Shown here: positions 9,188-17,220 of the stretch, one piece after another
How the letters are laid out: each line of letters starts with the position of its first letter
How positions within the stretch are numbered: the first letter of the stretch is position 1
Assembly: GCA_938045805.1 (NCBI GenBank)
Contig: CALIBL010000035.1
Location: 62,001 to 126,000 of the forward strand
DNA length: 64,000 nucleotides
Direction of reading: 5' to 3'
Source of the DNA: an uncultured Rubripirellula sp.
GTDB lineage: Bacteria; Planctomycetota; Planctomycetia; Pirellulales; Pirellulaceae
Made by a program: the position numbers and the translations under genes
Notes under the pieces: model-generated
Told to the model about the DNA's origin: nothing
Database searches by the model: none
Seen by the model: only the letters and a program-made list of their open reading frames with translations

Positions 9188-9970
9188 TCACCGTTGGTCA
9201 ATCCTTTTCTCGAACCGTTCAATCGTGCGAGGTAGCATTGGCGATCCCGCATCAATGATCGCTCCGCACAGCCGGACATCATCATTTGCAACATGAAAAC
9301 GCACAGGAGCAGCATGAAGCGTGTGTTTCAATACCTGCTCAATTTTACGCCCGAGAATACTTTCGTGTGGCCCACACATTCCAACATCACATTGGAAGGC
9401 CGTTCCTTTTGGGAGTATGCAGGTGTCAGCGGTTGGAACGTGTGTATGGGTCCCCAGAACAGCGGTCACGCGTCCGTCTAAGAAACGCCCTATCAATTGC
9501 TTGTCTCCGGTTGCTTCAGCGTGAAAATCAACCAAAATCCAATCCGCCTGCTCGCCGATCTCACCCAAAATGCGGTCGACCGCATGGAACGGACAATCAA
9601 CCGGCCGCATGTACACGCGTCCGAGCAATGAAATCACGGCCAACTTGCCTGCGCCCGTGTCGAACGTTGTCCACCCCATGCCAACTGCCTTGGTTGGCAA
9701 ATTGGCGGGCCGTATAATCTGTCGGCTTTCTTTTAAGACCGGCGAAATCGCAGAACACCGGGTGAGATGATCGCCCATCGTCAACACGTCGACCCCACTA
9801 TCAAGCAAGCCACGATACTGATCAGGGGTCAAACCGGAACCGTTGTCAACGTTTTCTGCGTTAGCAACCACGACATCGATCTGATTGTGGTCACGGATCT
9901 CAGCTAAGTGCGAGCAGACGGCCTGATATCCCGGCTTTCCTACTATGTCACCGAGAAAAAGCAGTCTCAT
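9188..9970 (-). CDS. YmdB/TIGR00282-family metallophosphoesterase
   Basis: 260 residues, the normal length for this family. The N-terminus MRLLFLGDIVGKPG carries the first metal-binding Asp, with ANAENVDNGSGLT, a TMGDHLTR segment (family usually GNHxW), DFHAEATGDKQ and GTHTHVPTAD providing further metal ligands. Characterised members are dinuclear-metal phosphodiesterases acting on 2',3'-cyclic nucleotides and influencing RNA turnover. The gene is often found beside RNase Y (rny), but no rny is seen here. It is a cytoplasmic single-domain protein encoded downstream of nothing obvious on its strand, about 66 bases from the kinase start. The Asp in place of Asn in the GNH-type motif is a small departure whose effect I cannot judge. 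Confidence 0.86.
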   Translation of the reverse strand: MRLLFLGDIVGKPGYQAVCSHLAEIRDHNQIDVVVANAENVDNGSGLTPDQYRGLLDSGVDVLTMGDHLTRCSAISPVLKESRQIIRPANLPTKAVGMGWTTFDTGAGKLAVISLLGRVYMRPVDCPFHAVDRILGEIGEQADWILVDFHAEATGDKQLIGRFLDGRVTAVLGTHTHVPTADTCILPKGTAFQCDVGMCGPHESILGRKIEQVLKHTLHAAPVRFHVANDDVRLCGAIIDAGSPMLPRTIERFEKRIDQR

Positions 9971-10225
9971 CGGATTGAGTCACCTTAAAACGTGGTACGA
10001 ATTGGCAAATGATGTACGAGATCATCTCTCTTAAAACAGTCTCTATCGACACCGCTTCCAATTACCCACCGTCAAATCCCCCTGCGACTCGTCAAACGCT
10101 CGGTTTTTTTGATATTTTTTTAATCTTCACAAGTTCATTGATAAACTTCGGCGTTTTACCATCGAAATCGCTTTTCCATCAATCCGATTGGCTAATTCAT
10201 CAACTTATCAGCGAGTCGATCATCC

Positions 10226-12736
10226 ATGATCCCCAAGCACTTTTTGCGTGTCCCCGCACCATCAAGGCGTTACCTTGCCATCCTCTTTTGCCTTCCTCTG
10301 TTTGACCCTCTGGCAATCAATAGCTGGGCAAACGAGACAGCAAACAACAGTTGGACCGAGAGTATCGACTTCACCGAAAATCGCACGCTAGCGCCCAACC
10401 TGCAGGGTGATGTCAAAGGTGAAATCGCATTCATTCAGAACACATTGGTCGGTCCCACTCGTGGCGATGAGCAGCGTCCACTGCTAGTCACTGACCGCGG
10501 AGGGTTGGTCGTATTCTTTCCAAGCGGTCCGCCCGACAATGCGTACACGTTGACCTTGAGACAGAGCGACGGAACAAACAAAGTGAGCCAGATGCTCGCG
10601 CCGTGGGACGGCCCGAAGAACGATTCGGGCAATGCCGATGGACGGCCTGATGTGGTTTACAGCAAACGTGCGTGGTATGGGACAATTCCGTGGGAATGGA
10701 TGCACTCAGGGCTGGAGATCGAGATCGCAGACTCCAGCGGAAGAAATGGGAAACTTGCGGCGAATGAATTTACTTTTGGCCCCCCGATCGAACTGGTCAC
10801 ACAACATGTCGAAATCGGGATGCTCTTACCACCAGCGGAAATCCAACCCAACTTGTGGTCAAATCCAAATGACTACCGAGCGCCTGAACTTGCGTTGGAT
10901 TATTTCCAAATGATTCCCATTGCAAAGTTCACTGCCGCCCAATACCTGCCGATTCATTTTCCAAAAATCGTACTGCCGAACGGGAATGTCTATACCGACC
11001 GCAGTACCTTTGTGGGGGCTGGAGTTTACAAGGGTGACATGCGTCAAGAGATCGCTAAAGGGATGGTCTCCACGGGTATCAACTATGCCAACATCGGTAT
11101 CCCATCGAGCATTGGTGGTACCGAAAAACAACCTCGCCCCTTTCGACAAACCACAGTCCATACCAGCGCTGGTGTTTACACCGAACAGGATAAAAATGGT
11201 GACCCAAAGTCAGTTACCGTAAGACATGGCCTGAGCGGAGGTGGCGGACAACTCACGCTGATGAGCACGATCGGAAACGAATTCTCACATGAGTATGGGC
11301 ATGACCACGGACTGCCTCACTACCCTGGTGGAGAACAACTCAGTGCTCACTCCCGCAATGGTGCTTGGGGGTATAACCTTTTCAAAAATCGACTCATTGC
11401 AAACATTGCGTGGAACGGCAAGCGTCCTGAGCTAGGAAGTTTCCCGTACGGATTTGGTCACGATGCAATGGCGGGCGGCAAGCCAATGGGGACGATAAGT
11501 AATTTCACGCTGCATACACCCTTCTCACTCAATATGATTCAACAAAAAGTTGGATCGGAATCAGGAATTCTCGATGCGGCCAGCCCCACGGGATACAGGA
11601 AATGGGATGCGGAAGAACAAAAGATGAAGGTCACCGAGGTCGCTTCACCCAAACCCGATCGAATTGGCGTCCCCGTCATGACACTCCTAGGGATGTACGA
11701 TCCCGTGCAACCCAGTGATTCACCATCATTCATCTACCCAGCATTGTATGGAAACTGGGGCAACGTTTTCTCTCCCGACACCATCACGCAATCTGACTCT
11801 GCACTCGCACAGTCCCGATGCTCACTTGAAGTCACCGATCAGCAAGGTCGCACATATCGCTTTCCTCTGCATGATGAACGCCTTGATGCGTCAAAGATGA
11901 ATCAGTTCCACATCAACCTCCCAGCTTCACTTCGATACACGGAAGCAAAAATTGTTTTCGGGGGATCCGCAGGGAAAATCCTGAACACACGAAACATCGC
12001 GCCTCCAGCAGGCTCGCTGCCTCAACCTGTCATCATCGGCAAGGAGTACGGATTCACCGATGCAGCACTTAGACTGCGTGGCATGGATTCCTTCTTGGTC
12101 GCGGGTGGCTACCCCAAAGAAGATCAGCTTCGGGAAGCGATGGAAAACTACTACGGCGAGATCATTGATTTCGAAACGGGCACTGAATTTGAAGCCGGCA
12201 AGATTTACCGACGCAGCGATGGATCGTTCTACCAAGCAATCAGGACGAACGACCAGGGCGAAGGGATTGAATTTCGCAAACTTGGCGAAACCAAGAACTA
12301 CATTAGCAAACAGAGACTCCGTCTTGGCGATCTGAGCAGGGACTATGCCAAGGAAGTCATGCAGGGTAACAGCGGTGTGTATTATTACGTTCCCATCGAT
12401 AAGACCAGCGTCATCGCGTCCGACGCTGCAAGTCCTGAATCAGCAGGCTGGTATGCTGCGGGTGAGTATTCTTCGCTCACAGTGATGGGAGAAGCAACTG
12501 GTGGCAACAAACAACGCATTAAGCTACGTGCTCAGATTAACGATCGGCATGTGATCAATCGTGGTGCACCGGTAACCGAGTCGAGTCGCGTTCGATTCAC
12601 ATTCTTTGCAGAAGACAATCTCGATTTGCCTCCTGGCAATTACAAGATTGCGTTTTCTGCGTACGCCCAAGCTTGGCATGCAAAGCAACTGGTAGAATCA
12701 TTCCAAGTCGTCGGAATCATCAAGCTTCGAAAGTAG
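10226..12736 (+). CDS. Exported M66-like (StcE/dictomallein-type) metalloprotease
   Basis: 836 residues with an N-terminal signal segment (about 1-36, hydrophobic core YLAILFCLPLF). The zinc site H355-E-Y-G-H359-D-H-G-L-P-H365 fits HExxHxxGxxH of metzincin-like peptidases. The tyrosine after the third His and the following P-G-G resemble peptidase M66, the family of the mucinase StcE and dictomallein. The C-terminal 300 residues contain two beta-rich segments, one mentioning carbohydrate-binding-type patterns (FETGTEFEAGKIYRRSDGSFYQ), but I cannot name domains. Family knowledge: M66 enzymes cut heavily O-glycosylated mucin-like proteins, so a role against glycoprotein in sinking organic matter would fit. 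It stands alone between a minus-strand phosphodiesterase and a minus-strand membrane protein. Confidence 0.78.
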   Translation: MIPKHFLRVPAPSRRYLAILFCLPLFDPLAINSWANETANNSWTESIDFTENRTLAPNLQGDVKGEIAFIQNTLVGPTRGDEQRPLLVTDRGGLVVFFPSGPPDNAYTLTLRQSDGTNKVSQMLAPWDGPKNDSGNADGRPDVVYSKRAWYGTIPWEWMHSGLEIEIADSSGRNGKLAANEFTFGPPIELVTQHVEIGMLLPPAEIQPNLWSNPNDYRAPELALDYFQMIPIAKFTAAQYLPIHFPKIVLPNGNVYTDRSTFVGAGVYKGDMRQEIAKGMVSTGINYANIGIPSSIGGTEKQPRPFRQTTVHTSAGVYTEQDKNGDPKSVTVRHGLSGGGGQLTLMSTIGNEFSHEYGHDHGLPHYPGGEQLSAHSRNGAWGYNLFKNRLIANIAWNGKRPELGSFPYGFGHDAMAGGKPMGTISNFTLHTPFSLNMIQQKVGSESGILDAASPTGYRKWDAEEQKMKVTEVASPKPDRIGVPVMTLLGMYDPVQPSDSPSFIYPALYGNWGNVFSPDTITQSDSALAQSRCSLEVTDQQGRTYRFPLHDERLDASKMNQFHINLPASLRYTEAKIVFGGSAGKILNTRNIAPPAGSLPQPVIIGKEYGFTDAALRLRGMDSFLVAGGYPKEDQLREAMENYYGEIIDFETGTEFEAGKIYRRSDGSFYQAIRTNDQGEGIEFRKLGETKNYISKQRLRLGDLSRDYAKEVMQGNSGVYYYVPIDKTSVIASDAASPESAGWYAAGEYSSLTVMGEATGGNKQRIKLRAQINDRHVINRGAPVTESSRVRFTFFAEDNLDLPPGNYKIAFSAYAQAWHAKQLVESFQVVGIIKLRK

Positions 12737-12815
12737 GCTATTGTAGTGCATCGACGCAGTTACATATTGGAGTAAGTGTTGACAGGGCCATTGCACCTAT
12801 CGGCTTGATGAGAGT

Positions 12816-13490
12816 TTAAGTGGCGTCCCAAACTGGCACCTCCAAAAACTGCCCGAGCCGTTTAGCGTCTTCTCTGATTTGATGTTGTCCCCCGTGGTCA
12901 ACGACGTTGATACGCTTACCTGTTGTCAGAACGAGATTCAATTCGTAACTCATGTAGCTGGAATCCTTACTACGACATCGCTCTGCAATCAACTGGATCG
13001 CATGAATTTCACTCAATTGCACGACTCCCGTCGTCAAATCTGTTTCGGCATGCGCCATCACATCTGCTGCCTTACGGCCCTTGCGAAAGACGCCTTGCCG
13101 TTTATCGAAAGAGATCGGTGACAAAGCTGAATAGATGATCCCCGCACCCACAGTCGTAAAAACAACCCCAACGACGATCGGCACCCAAGAAACTCCCGAT
13201 CCCAATCCCTTCGGAATCAGGCCACCAAAGGTCGGATCAAAATAGACAAAAACCAAGCCAAGGCCCACCAGCAAAAAAATGAACCCGAAAACGAGATGTC
13301 CTATCGTCGTTTTAAATTGAGCGAGAAACGGTTCTTCAATCACCAAACGATGCGTCTTAAAACTCGCACCTCCTGACTTGGCGGGTCCCCAACTCACTCG
13401 ATTCGCCAATTCATCATCGAATTTGGCAGGATCAAACGCAACGGCATCGATGGACCACTTTTTTATTGCCTTTTTTATCTGATCTAGCAC
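12816..13490 (-). CDS. Membrane protein with two transmembrane helices
   Basis: 224 residues of unrecognised family. Two hydrophobic helices at about 83-107 and 120-142 flank a short Gly/Pro-rich loop; the N-terminal 80 residues and C-terminal 80 residues are soluble. The C-terminal part has SEIHAIQLIAERC and a TGKRINVVDHGG segment, reminiscent of bacterial PH-like domain proteins that follow two helices, but this is only a resemblance. The start is GTG at 13490, supported by a GGAGAG Shine-Dalgarno element about 8 bases upstream. No operon partner is evident. Confidence 0.65.
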   Translation of the reverse strand: MLDQIKKAIKKWSIDAVAFDPAKFDDELANRVSWGPAKSGGASFKTHRLVIEEPFLAQFKTTIGHLVFGFIFLLVGLGLVFVYFDPTFGGLIPKGLGSGVSWVPIVVGVVFTTVGAGIIYSALSPISFDKRQGVFRKGRKAADVMAHAETDLTTGVVQLSEIHAIQLIAERCRSKDSSYMSYELNLVLTTGKRINVVDHGGQHQIREDAKRLGQFLEVPVWDAT

Positions 13491-13655
13491 GTGAACTCTC
13501 CGTGGTTAGTGCGTGGGAAACAGCAATATTCACATACACGACCGCCACTAGCGGCAAACAAGATACTGCAACGCTGGGTTTAACATTACAACTGTATTCC
13601 GACTTTGCACTGGATTCCGTCTTGGCTAAGACAAGCCTAACCGGCGCCTTTGTTT

Positions 13656-15641
13656 TCACTCAGACGACAAACCTGATCCGGCACTCGGATCGGGCCTCCG
13701 CATGACATTATTAGCCAACACGGATCGTTCTTCATCCCCAACACGAACGCACCTATCGGTTGCATCGCCGGAAATCGCAACATTGTTATAAATCTGATTT
13801 CCCAGCTTGGTTCCCTGAATCACGATCGCTGTCTTTAGGAAACCTTCAACTTGGTTGTCGATCACTTGCACGTGATTCGCTTTATTGGCAGAAACCGCGT
13901 GCCGCCAATCTTTAAATTGATTGTTCACAACCGAAACACTGGAATCCTCATGCCCCCAAACGCCAAAGTTTGGGGGGCCACCTCCTCTAGGTCCGTTACC
14001 TGAAAATTGATTGTCCAGAATTTTCGCGTGACCCTGAACCAACACACCGGCAACTCCTCCGCCGATGATTTGGTTCGCGACGATTAATGCTTGGGATCCA
14101 CCTTTGATGGCAATCATCGGTGGCATCCCGCCAGTGCGCATCAGATAATTATCAAATAGTTTTGCGTTGGAACCCGTATCAACACCAATTGCTACCTTCC
14201 CATTTTCCTCACAGCGATTCCGGTAGAGCGTGGCTGTTGCACCACCGCGAATACCAATCCCCGCCGCTAAATTCTTCTCGCACGAATTGTCAGAAATCAA
14301 CGCATCGGCGGCATCGTCGACTCCGATCCCCGCTAAGTCATTTTCATAGCAATAATTCCCTTGAATCACGGCACTCGCCTCAAGACGCACACCGATACCA
14401 GCCTGCCGGTTGCGGTAGCAATGGTTTCCTCGCGCGGTGACCTTGGCGTGATCCTCGATCCCGATTCCTGCCGCTTCATTTTCGTAGCACTTGTTTCCTA
14501 TTAAAGTCGCGGTCGAGCCATCCTGAGAACCGATTCCAGCCGTCCCATTGTGATGGCATTGATTGTCCCGAATGACGGGCGATGCCTGCAACCGAGAGCC
14601 AATTCCGGACATTCCGTTTTCATAACATTCATTGCCGATAATTTCTGGCGTGGCTCCCTCTCGACAGCCAATCCCAGCTTCGCGATTTCGAAAACATCGA
14701 TTTGAACGGATCACGGCAGAGGCGTGATCACTAACACCGATACCAGCCATACCGTTATCGAAACAGTCGTTGTCTTCAATGATTGGAATCGTGTCATCAC
14801 CCGTCCGCACCCCGATGCCGGCTCGCCTATTCTCATAGCAACGATTCCCGCGGACCAGTGGCTTCGATCCCTCGCTGATGCCAATCCCAGCCCTAATGTT
14901 ACGGTAACACTCATTGTTCACGACCTTTGGCTCGGCACCAGTCGCGTGCCCAATTCCCGCATAGAAGTTTTCATAACAAATGTTCGATTCAATCACCGGC
15001 GAAGACTTCATCATCGCGCCAATCCCACCACCCATATTTCGATAGGTGACATTATGTGCGATCCGAGGTGCGACTGAGACTCCTTCAGCCCCCATCACCA
15101 CGATACCGGTGTACCCGATATGGTGAACGATATTATTCAAGACACTGCAGTGCTGGATCCCTATGACGCTAATCCCAGCCACTCCGGGTTTTCCAATTTT
15201 ATCATAGGTCTGCTCCTCTCCTCGCGTTGAATGATGATGATTCCAGCTTTCTTCGTCGTACAAGCCCACACCGGTCACCGTAAACCCATCGAGAGTTGCA
15301 CCTTCGGCCATCAAAACGCCCGGCTGATCCGACACAACATCGGTACCATCGATGGTGGTCTTCTCCGCTCTTAACAGTCCCACATTGCCCCGATTCTGCC
15401 CACCTACGCTACGTACGGTGATCCCTTTCTTCATGCGAACTCGCTCGCGATAGATCCCAGGAGCTACGAGTACCTCGTCACCCTGTGAAGCATGATCAAT
15501 TGCAGATTGAATCGTTTGATGATCCTTTGGTACGTACAGCGTTGAAGCAAACACACCACGACTTGCCGAACCTAGGCTCAGTAACAAACCCAAGAAAAAG
15601 CAAATGCAAAGTTGATTCGGTTTACAAAATCGCTTTAGCAT
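13656..15641 (-). CDS. Exported right-handed beta-helix protein with cysteine ladder
   Basis: 661 residues. A signal peptide covers about 1-32. Residues 35-75 carry the typical opening of NosD/DUF1565-like beta-helix proteins (TLYVPKDHQTIQSAID...GDEVLVAPGIYRERV). From 206 to about 505 there are thirteen nearly consecutive 23-residue rungs starting G-I-G, each ending N-x-C-x-x-N; twelve of them keep Cys at the same position. Such repeats fold into a parallel beta helix, so the cysteines would stack in one line on the surface or in a turn. The family includes polysaccharide lyases, epimerases and copper-site proteins such as NosD, but no catalytic motif is recognisable here. Location would be periplasmic or surface. 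Confidence 0.82.
   Translation of the reverse strand: MLKRFCKPNQLCICFFLGLLLSLGSASRGVFASTLYVPKDHQTIQSAIDHASQGDEVLVAPGIYRERVRMKKGITVRSVGGQNRGNVGLLRAEKTTIDGTDVVSDQPGVLMAEGATLDGFTVTGVGLYDEESWNHHHSTRGEEQTYDKIGKPGVAGISVIGIQHCSVLNNIVHHIGYTGIVVMGAEGVSVAPRIAHNVTYRNMGGGIGAMMKSSPVIESNICYENFYAGIGHATGAEPKVVNNECYRNIRAGIGISEGSKPLVRGNRCYENRRAGIGVRTGDDTIPIIEDNDCFDNGMAGIGVSDHASAVIRSNRCFRNREAGIGCREGATPEIIGNECYENGMSGIGSRLQASPVIRDNQCHHNGTAGIGSQDGSTATLIGNKCYENEAAGIGIEDHAKVTARGNHCYRNRQAGIGVRLEASAVIQGNYCYENDLAGIGVDDAADALISDNSCEKNLAAGIGIRGGATATLYRNRCEENGKVAIGVDTGSNAKLFDNYLMRTGGMPPMIAIKGGSQALIVANQIIGGGVAGVLVQGHAKILDNQFSGNGPRGGGPPNFGVWGHEDSSVSVVNNQFKDWRHAVSANKANHVQVIDNQVEGFLKTAIVIQGTKLGNQIYNNVAISGDATDRCVRVGDEERSVLANNVMRRPDPSAGSGLSSE
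14127..15026 (-). repeat. Thirteen 69-bp beta-helix rung repeats
   Basis: Codons 206-505 of the beta-helix gene consist of about thirteen 23-codon units with consensus G-I-G, six variable residues, x-x-I-x-x-N-x-C-Y-E-N. One unit has 25 codons. Units differ in DNA sequence, pointing to old protein-level repetition. Confidence 0.85.
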
Positions 15642-15822
15642 CAGTAATGATTCCCGTTTGTGCCTTCAAAGATTTAGACCTACGAAGAAAAAAGAGCAGC
15701 CAAAGCATCCAGTCGCACAGAAAGACAATTCATGATCACTGCACATCGAATATTAGACGCAGAATCTGGACACGGAACGTTCTGCTGCAACTCACTATGG
15801 TTCCTTCCCCCATGAAAATACC

Positions 15823-17196
15823 CTAAGAGATCAGTTCCTCGAGAGGACCACGATATGAGGCACCGTTTTGCTTTAGCACAAGATCTTCATTGCCATAATG
15901 CTCGATAGGATTACCGAAAGCATTCAGCAATGTTGTCCACCAGTTACCAATGGTGCGGCATCCATCCTCGCCATACTTTGAATAACGAACATACCGACCG
16001 GGCAGATTCAAGCGACCTCCACACCCACCAATCACAACATAAGGCCACTCCAAGCAATCCGCGTGATGTTTATTAGCCGCGTCACTGAAATAGACGATCA
16101 TGGTGTTATCCAGCATATTACCGTTACCCTCGGGCACGGCTCGCAACTTGGCAGCCATACTAGCGAGCAAACCGGCGTGATGGGTGCGTATCAAATCCCG
16201 ACACTCTTCTTGAGTTCGACTACTTTCATCGTGACCGATCCCATGGTTGGGCTTCACCAAACCCAACCCCTTGTAAATGGTTGACAGGTTGTCCAAACGC
16301 AAGGTCACACAATTTGTCAGACCGGCAATCAACGCAGCGGTTGCGATGTCGAAATGCGCTTCCTGACGCACCTCCTCCACATCGGAGGTGAACTTGTCAG
16401 AAAAATCAGGAGCATGTTTTAAGATCCCGTCCTTCATGCCTGATAAGCGACTGTGCCTTACCTGTAATTCTTCAAAAGCATTAAGATAAGCGTCAAGCTT
16501 TGGCCGTTCGGGCGCGGGAATGCTTTTCTCCAGCTTCCTGATGTCCTCGACCATAAAATCAAAGAGATTCGACTGGACTTGGAAGCGTTTCTCCCCTTTG
16601 CCATCAGCTGAGACGGCCGAGCCAAAAAGTTGCTCAAACGCTCGATCAGGACTCCCTTGAAAAGGCAGTTCCTTATTGGCCGCAATTGCGGTGATTCCCG
16701 GGTACATCGTACCGCCATATGTCTTGGACAACGCCGGACCGCGCACCGCTAGCCCAACATGATTAAACGGAGCGGGATTCAGCTTCGCGAGTTCAGCATC
16801 TGCAGTCGCGCGAAGAATCGCGCCGCGATTGTGCTCTCCACCGGTCATGTAGACACCCATCGCACCAAACCAGCTGCTGTGGCCTCCGCGACACATCTTC
16901 CCTGACAACCCTTGGATCATTGATAGCTGATCCTTAAAAGGATCCAACGCTGACAGCGAGCGAGGCAACTCAACACCCTCTAGCGACTCATTGCAGACTC
17001 GACCGTCTGCAAACTTCGCAGGTGTGATACCATCAGGAACGATACCACTTGATTTCACGACGAATACAAATCGAGTGGGAAATTGCCCATCGATTCCATC
17101 TGCCTGAGCTTTTAATTGGCGAAGCAATGGACCAAACAATCCGGAACCAGCACCTAGCGTCACACCCTGCAAAAGATGACGTCGGGTAATCGTCAT
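15823..17196 (-). CDS. DUF1552 protein with twin-arginine signal
   Basis: 457 residues, the usual length of DUF1552 proteins. The N-terminus MTITRRHLLQGVTLGAGSGLFG is a Tat-type signal. Further family features are GLSGKMCRGGHSSWFGAMG, LRLDNLSTIYKGLG...NHGIGHDE and a C-terminal DNTMIVYFSDAANKHHADCLEWPYVV with VIGGCGGRL. The function of DUF1552 is unknown; the fold is expected to be related to DUF1501/sulfatase-like hydrolases. The gene starts 24 bases after the DUF1592-type cytochrome gene, with a GGAGA ribosome-binding site, so the two are almost certainly one operon, as is common in planctomycetes. Confidence 0.87.
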   Translation of the reverse strand: MTITRRHLLQGVTLGAGSGLFGPLLRQLKAQADGIDGQFPTRFVFVVKSSGIVPDGITPAKFADGRVCNESLEGVELPRSLSALDPFKDQLSMIQGLSGKMCRGGHSSWFGAMGVYMTGGEHNRGAILRATADAELAKLNPAPFNHVGLAVRGPALSKTYGGTMYPGITAIAANKELPFQGSPDRAFEQLFGSAVSADGKGEKRFQVQSNLFDFMVEDIRKLEKSIPAPERPKLDAYLNAFEELQVRHSRLSGMKDGILKHAPDFSDKFTSDVEEVRQEAHFDIATAALIAGLTNCVTLRLDNLSTIYKGLGLVKPNHGIGHDESSRTQEECRDLIRTHHAGLLASMAAKLRAVPEGNGNMLDNTMIVYFSDAANKHHADCLEWPYVVIGGCGGRLNLPGRYVRYSKYGEDGCRTIGNWWTTLLNAFGNPIEHYGNEDLVLKQNGASYRGPLEELIS

Positions 17197-17220
17197 TTAT
17201 CTTCTCCGTTTCGGATTAGC

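Noticed and set aside
14127..15026. 69-bp repeats as a possible CRISPR array
   Set aside because: Repeats are in-frame, diverged at DNA level and code for beta-helix rungs; there are no identical direct repeats with unique spacers and no cas genes.
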